Positions 58,201 through 64,000 of a DNA stretch of 64,000 nt are shown here, one piece after another (within the stretch, counting starts at the first letter, position 1; each line of letters begins with the position of its first letter). The position numbers were made by a program, and so were the translations under genes. The notes below the pieces were generated by a model that worked only from the letters and a program-made list of their open reading frames with translations, was not told the DNA's origin and made no database searches. The DNA comes from Promerops cafer (lineage: Eukaryota > Chordata > Aves > Passeriformes > Nectariniidae), in contig VZSE01015526.1 of the NCBI GenBank assembly GCA_013398275.1, positions 745,636 through 809,635 on the forward strand, in the 5' to 3' direction.

Positions 58201-61157
58201 TTTGGACATCTTTCTGTCACTGCATGTAAGTCAGTGGTTCTGAAGTGATTCCACATACAGCCAGACTCTGCTTTAAATCTTCCAATGTGCATGTACATTG
58301 TCGTCTGGTCCAGAAGAGACTTCCCTCTTCCTGTGCAAATTCAGTAGCCTCTGACAAGGGTTCTGCCTTACCTTTTTCTCCCAGGTGATGGAAATGCGAG
58401 CTTCTCTTTTTGTGGTATCTTTTAAGCTATTCTGGCTGCCAGTTGCCTCTGCTTTTTTTTTTATGAGGGAATTGGGAGTGTTTATGAAATGGTTGTATGT
58501 CATACACGCTTTAATGGAAACTTGAGACAAATCTTCTCAGCTTTCCTTAACACTCTGTTCTTAAAAGCCAGATGTTGAAAAAGTTTCAAAAATGTATCTG
58601 TCATGCTCAGAATCCAAGCATTTGCACACAATCAATTTTAGACACACAAGTAATTTGCTGAATGCAAAAAGACTAATGGCAGCTGCTTGTAGGACTGAAG
58701 CTCTGACCTGGATTCTTTCTGCTTTAGGAAGATGAGATTGGGGGACTAAATCTCAGTTCCAGATCAGGAGTTTGCTCAGCCCAGGCTTCCAGCACAATCA
58801 GCTGGTGATCTGAGTGCTCATCATGAGGTGCCTCTTTTTCTTCACTGCTTAAGTCCACAGCTTCAGGGAATTAGATAGATTAATACCTGAATTAAGGGAG
58901 GATAAGTTAAACACACAATTTTATCTGATAAGGTGAAAGTGCTCAGGCTGAAGTCTAGGGCCAGACTCCATCCCTAGTGGCTCTGCCTCACACAGCAGGA
59001 GCACTGAGGTAGCACCATATTCCCACTGCATTCCTGTGCTCTTGTTCAGCCCTTTCCATCTGCACAGGGACTTAAGCTGCTTTAACTGGCCTCTGGTGAA
59101 GGTGGACCAAGGGAAGGCTGCTTGGTCCCATTCAGCCACAGACCTGTACTCAGTCAAATACAAGGATAGCAAGGGTGTGCAAATACTTGGGAAAAGAGCC
59201 ACCCACTTCCCTGTTTTAGCTCCCTCATGAAGAGAAATTATTTGTTTCACTGAGTAAATGCCCTGCAGTGGTGCCTTGTTTCCTTTCTCTGATTGGAAAA
59301 TATTTTGTTGAGTTACTGTATCTTGGAGAGTTGGATCTTCCTCAACTGAAGTTTTTTTTGGGCCTGTATGGAAGCTGGAGTAGTCAATACCAGTTATCTC
59401 CCTTCACTGAGTAAAAACACAGGAATGGGGATCACTTAAAGAGAAATATCCAGTAATTTTTGTAGTCAAGCAGACCTTTTACTCTGAATACACTTTTTCA
59501 GAAGTTTAATGTAGTTCAGTGCTAGTATGCAGTTGGTTAGCATACAACTGTTATTTAGGTTTGTAATTTACTGTACGTTTGCTTTTAGGGCTTGAAATTT
59601 GGTAGCTGAAGCCAATGGAACTTCAGACAGTGCAGTCCCTGATTTTTTCAGCTGCCAATTTCCAGCCTGTTTTTAAAACCATGCACTCTTCTTTTAATAG
59701 TTAGATAATTTTACTCCATATTACTTTAGATTGAGGAATTTTAGGTGAAGTATAAAAAAAGAAAGATGGCGCTTTTTTTCCTGGCATATTCTACACTTTA
59801 TGTCTCCGTCAAGTGCTTTTCTAAAGCTGTTTTTCCCAGACTGTGTGTTTTGCATGGGTGGGACAGTGGGTTATTGTTAGCCTGTTAGACACAACTCGGC
59901 TTGAATACCCTTCAGTAGTTTGGGAGGCAAGTCAGCTCTATTTGCATTTGTTCCAGTCACAAAGGTTTATAGGTCAGCAAAGGCTGGCTGGAAAAATTCA
60001 ACATGCCAATGCAGTATTCTTCTATGGTTGTCAGGAATTCAAACGTGCTGGTTTTTATATTTCTTCTTGGTCATGAATATATGATCGCACAGTCTGAAGT
60101 CGCTTTGTTTCTTTGGAGCTTGGTACCAGCTGGGACTAAGATGGAGGATGTGACTTGATGCCAGCTTTCCCCCCCTCTTTTGCCCACACTAATCAGCAGC
60201 AAATCAAATGTCCGTGCGTCTGGAGGCAGTGAGAGGGCACTGCTCACCACTGCACTGGGGTGCTGCCGGGTTTTTCTCTTCTGTGAAAAAGAGTCCAGCT
60301 GAATAAAAGATGACATTTGTCCTTTAACAGAAAACATTGCATTAGCTTAATCTCCCTTCGAGTTTGGTTTTGGGTGCTTTTTCTTTCGGTTTCTATTTAG
60401 GTGTCTTTGGGTTACATCATGAAATGTTTCCTGCTTTGTTAGATGCAGAGATAGTGTGGAGACCTTCATTTGTGTACAGACTGACAAAGAGTTGACATCT
60501 TCTAGGATTCAGAAAATTGAAAGCTGTTCATATAGCTTTAATGCACACTCATAAACATATCTCCTGAAAACTTTGGTATATCACCAACAGCCTGATCTTT
60601 TGCGAGCATGCAGTCAAAGCTTAAAATACGTACTAAAAAGATTGTCTTTCCCAAAGAAAGCATTTCCTTGGCTGTGTTTTTCATCCTCTAGTTTTAGAGA
60701 CGGTATGGTCTTTTGCAGTTCTTAATATGAAATATCGATTTATCCACTGTAATTCAATTCCTTCCAGGCTGCATTTTGAATTTTAAATGGTGTGTCTGAA
60801 CGCATTGTGCAGGATACTATTGCAGTTTTGCTGGGAGCTGACATCTCATTTCCAGGCTGGCTCACTGTAGCCCATTACCCTGAAACCCGTAAGCCCTGCT
60901 TGAGTTGGACTGATTTTAACTCAGTTACAAAAACCACTTATCTTTATAGCTGTAGCTTGAGATCTGAGAATTTTCTTTTGAAGGAATAAAATAATGCCAG
61001 ATCTCCTTTTAATATGCTCATTGAAATGCAAACTGTGACCTTTCTTGTTCTGCTGTAAAGAGTCTTTCTGCAAAGTAGGGGCTGTTTGGGGGCGTCGCAT
61101 ATGCAGCCTGGGGAGGCAGCAGCTCCCCCTCCTCCTGCTGCCTCTGCCACCCTGCAG

Positions 61158-61299
61158 CCAGGGTGCCCCGTTCCTTTTGAATGCAGGATTTGCTGCCAAG
61201 TTGGCACCATCGTTCATGTTTATAGATTTAAATTCAGCACATGGCTTTAACTCTTCAGCTGCACTGGCTGCAAACAATCGCCCCAAACCAAATGTAGAG
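61158..61299 (+). other. Candidate exon or conserved non-coding block
   Basis: A long pyrimidine-rich tract (CTCCCCCTCCTCCTGC and on) ends in CCCTGCAG at 61157, a strong acceptor pattern. GAG|GTATAATC at 61299/61300 is an acceptable donor. The 142 bp between them are open in a frame reading FAAKLAPSFMFIDLNSAHGF, but a minus-strand frame of 121 codons is also open here. The protein segment is not one I know. A conserved enhancer is as likely as an exon. Confidence 0.2.
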
Positions 61300-62735
61300 G
61301 TATAATCAGTTCATTGTCTCCGCCTTGCCAAGTTGCATCTGACCCTTGAAAATCCAGTTGGGAACGTTATTTTAAATGCCATCTTGGGGAAGACACATGC
61401 AGAGAGCAGAAGCATGTTTTACATGGAAATGTTTACAAAATATTAAACCTTTTGGGAAAAAAGCAGCTCCTAAAATAAACATTTTTAAAAATCACATAAA
61501 ATATTGAGGGGAAGATAGTCTGGAATAATTGAAAAAGACTTCACAGTTAGAATACTAGTAAGCACCAAAAAAATAAAATGGTTTAAGAACCTCCTTTTTC
61601 AGCCTACACAACTACTAATGTGGTGCAAACAGCATAAAATTATCAGTCGCTGGAAATTAGTCTGAGAAGAACATGTCCTAATTTGGTTGGAGAGGGTTTT
61701 TTTATTTTAAAAAAAACAGTTTGGTGTGTTTTAGTAAATAAATATTTCAGTCAGTTTTGACTACTTTATTAAGCAAAATATTTTACCACTCATAAAATAA
61801 TTTTTAAAATGCAACCATGATTGATTTATTAGGAATGTTTTCCACAATTAGGGACATACTGCTCCATGGCTTTAGTATCTAGTAAAGGAGCAATGATAAT
61901 GTGACTGCAAATGTAGTCATGCTCTGAAATCTAATGTGAGTCTTAGCTTCAAAATTGACAAATAAATATTTAATACAGTGATTGGGTGAGGACCATCCAC
62001 CCAGTGAAACCATAGGGTGAATCCCATCACCTCCAGGCACTGCTAAGGTTTAGGTATAGAAAAAGATGCAAGGAAATGCAATTTCCAAGGTTTTAGCTGC
62101 AGCCTTTTATGTGAATCAAGTATTTTTTTCTAACTTTTTCATGTGCTTCATACTTACAAACATCTGAGTTACGACTCTGGGATACAAAAATAGTATGGTT
62201 TTAGCACCTGTATTCAATCACATTAGAGTTACAACAGGCTTGGGGGGTGGAGGATTTACCTATTTTTTCCCAACAATTTGCAAGGCATAAAGCACTTTGC
62301 ATGTGACCAAATAGCTCTTTTGTTCACAAATTATTTCCTTTAGCATTAAGTTCTGGATGCAGGTGAGTAGTGATCTGTCTGTAAAGCATTCAGTGTAATC
62401 AAAGAGTAATTCACTAAGACCCTTTCTGGGATTTTAAGTATCTTCATAATCATGAATGTGATGTAACCTATGGGAAGCTTCTTTGTAGCTAGCTCTGAAA
62501 ACAGATGAAGAGCAACAAAGCAGCTCAGCGACATTGTAAACATGTAACTATATTCTTATTTTAGAATAATAGAAATTTCTCTTTTTGTCTCAAACCCTGT
62601 TGAGTGTTTTGGTACAGGATGCACTCAAAATAGCTTTCTTTTTGGCAATTATTTTATTCTTTAAAGTGAATAATTCTTTCATAGTGTATCAGACATACCA
62701 CATTAATAATTTCTTGGCATTTTTCTTCTAATTGA

Positions 62736-62847
62736 TGTGTGTGTGTGTCTCTGTCTGTGTGTGTGTGTGTCTGTGTGTCTGTGTGTGTGTGTGTCTGTGT
62801 GTCTGTGTGTGTGTGTGTGTGTGTGTCTGTGTGTGTATGTGTGTGTA
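62736..62847. repeat. TG/TC compound microsatellite
   Basis: About 112 bp of TG dinucleotides broken at intervals by CTGTG steps and once by ATG. Open frames across it encode only repetitive Cys-Val or His-Thr runs and are artefacts. Confidence 0.95.
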
Positions 62848-64000
62848 CATCCGCATGTTCTCTTTCGTTGTTTCTGGAATTTTAAGGAGGTGAGAAGCAC
62901 ACAAACTGAAGAGTCTCTAATGGTTTGCTTGCTGTAGAAAACAGATTTATTTTTATAAAAATACACACTGTTTTCTGACCTAGTGTGAAAGATACTGTAT
63001 TTATACAAACGCTAATGTCGGAAACGCAGCTGTTACGTTACTTTGTGCTTTTATTGGTGTGGTTTCCAACAGCTCCTAAACCCCTTGGATCACTTCTAAG
63101 TGAAAGCTAAAATTGCAGCTTGGATGACCTTGGATATGCTGGACTGCAGTGGATTTTTTGGTGGTTTTAGCCATGATCAGTAGGTGGATTTTTGGGTTTG
63201 GTTTGGTTTTGTGGAATTGGTTTTGAACAGTGGAGGGAAAATACAGAAATTGCATTTTGAGATTTCAGTGCCACAAAAAAGGAGCAAGCAGACCACTGAC
63301 ATATTGCAGTAATTTTGGATGATGACAAATCCTTTAATTAGGTGTGTGCAGTGTGAGAGACCCCATGGATAAGGTTGTTTAGAGTTTGCAGTTTTCTAGA
63401 GAGAAAAAATAATAAATCAGCTTTGGAGAATTGCTTTATTTTAAGGTGGAAGAAGGACATGGGATTTTCTTACCTGGTGCTTTAGTCTTCCTCTGCTTGT
63501 TCTCTTTTATTTTTAATTTCCAAACTCTGATCTTACCCTTGTGAGTCTCTCCCCTTGTGTTTTTCAACACCTGCTAGCACTGCCTTGGGGCTGATGGCTG
63601 TGTTCAGACCCCAGCAATAAACTCTGAAGAGGAAGGATACATGGGATATTTCAGTATTAGAACAAATGGCCCTTTTCCTCATTTTGTCATTACGCAATTT
63701 GTAGACATCCAGAAAAGCCAGGGGACTTGGCAAGTATTTACATGCCCTGATACTTCCAATAGCCCACTGAGCTTCACCTTCCCAGCGAGATTATCCCTGT
63801 GCCAGGAGAGGCCCTTATCCCAAGGCAGCTTGTCCTCCCTCCCCATCCATGTCCCAGGAGCCATGATAGCCTGTCAGTGTCTGCCTCTTGGGATGAGGCA
63901 GTGGCAGCTCGCTGACATGGATGTTGGCTGATCCCAGGATCGCCTTTTTATGCTGTGTTGTTTGCCTTTCCTCCCCAGCTGAAGTCCAAAACCAAACAGT

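Larger units (their letters stand above)
55289..64000. other. Non-coding sequence, no gene recognised
   Basis: Unique-looking DNA. The longest open frame (57801-58229, 142 codons) starts with a hydrophobic stretch but has no domain I recognise and no clear neighbouring exon. The part at about 60200-61500 is clean and of mixed composition. It includes a splice-like 61158-61299 block and may be conserved regulatory DNA or a non-coding exon. A TG microsatellite lies at 62736-62847. The final kilobase shows no recognisable feature. Confidence 0.55.

Noticed and set aside
57801..58229. 142-codon plus-strand open frame
   Set aside because: It has no recognised domain, no splice-supported neighbours and no codon pattern distinguishing it from its surroundings. 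It is within the range expected by chance in 64 kb.
62703..63008. Frames with Cys-Val or His-Thr repeats
   Set aside because: Direct translation of the TG microsatellite.

Overview
This 64 kb window looks like vertebrate nuclear DNA, almost certainly from a bird and probably a songbird (passerine). It is AT-rich and unique-looking, with no dense coding, no operons and no ribosome-binding-site-led reading frames. The recognisable repeats are avian: CR1 LINE fragments on both strands, including one with the typical CR1 3' end, and four solo endogenous-retrovirus LTRs. Three of the LTRs begin TGTCCTGGTTT or TGTCTTGGTTT, a start I associate with passerine LTR families. No complete protein-coding gene, rRNA or tRNA was recognised. 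Most open frames are short and look like chance, or lie in repeats. The window is best read as an intron or intergenic stretch.

Layout. 1-5.5 kb: non-coding, with a GC-richer block (about 760-1260) and an old CR1 tail (about 2035-2300, minus strand). 5.5-7.74 kb: a broken CR1 ORF2 on the minus strand (endonuclease, linker and part of the reverse transcriptase). A 559 bp ERVK-like solo LTR splits it at 6182-6740, flanked by a 6 bp near-duplicate. 7.85-7.97 kb: a small stretch with good splice-like borders, a weak exon candidate. 8.15-8.91 kb: a CpG/GC-rich patch followed by a G-rich minisatellite with 76 and 66 bp units. 8.9-17.5 kb: unique non-coding. 17.55-18.19 kb: an ERVL-like solo LTR. 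18.2-39.1 kb: unique non-coding with a CR1 tail at 23.2 kb, a hairpin cluster at 27.3 kb and simple repeats. 39.1-40.4 kb: a plus-strand CR1 reaching its 3' end and still showing the reverse-transcriptase F-V-D-D box. 41.85-42.44 kb and 54.51-55.28 kb: two solo LTRs of one family in the same orientation. Each carries two CTCF-like motifs, and the first contains an assembly gap. The rest is unique non-coding DNA with microsatellites, one of them a strong G-quadruplex candidate at 51.07-51.12 kb.

No set of genes works together here. The parts most worth attention are the LTR pair with paired CTCF-like motifs, the LTR nested in CR1 as a clear insertion history, the minisatellite that repeats a T-box-like half-site, and a few clean unique blocks (44.4-45.0, 52.6-52.8 and 60.2-61.5 kb) that could be conserved regulatory elements or cryptic exons. 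Repeat-family names come from memory of their ends, duplications and protein motifs. No database search was possible.
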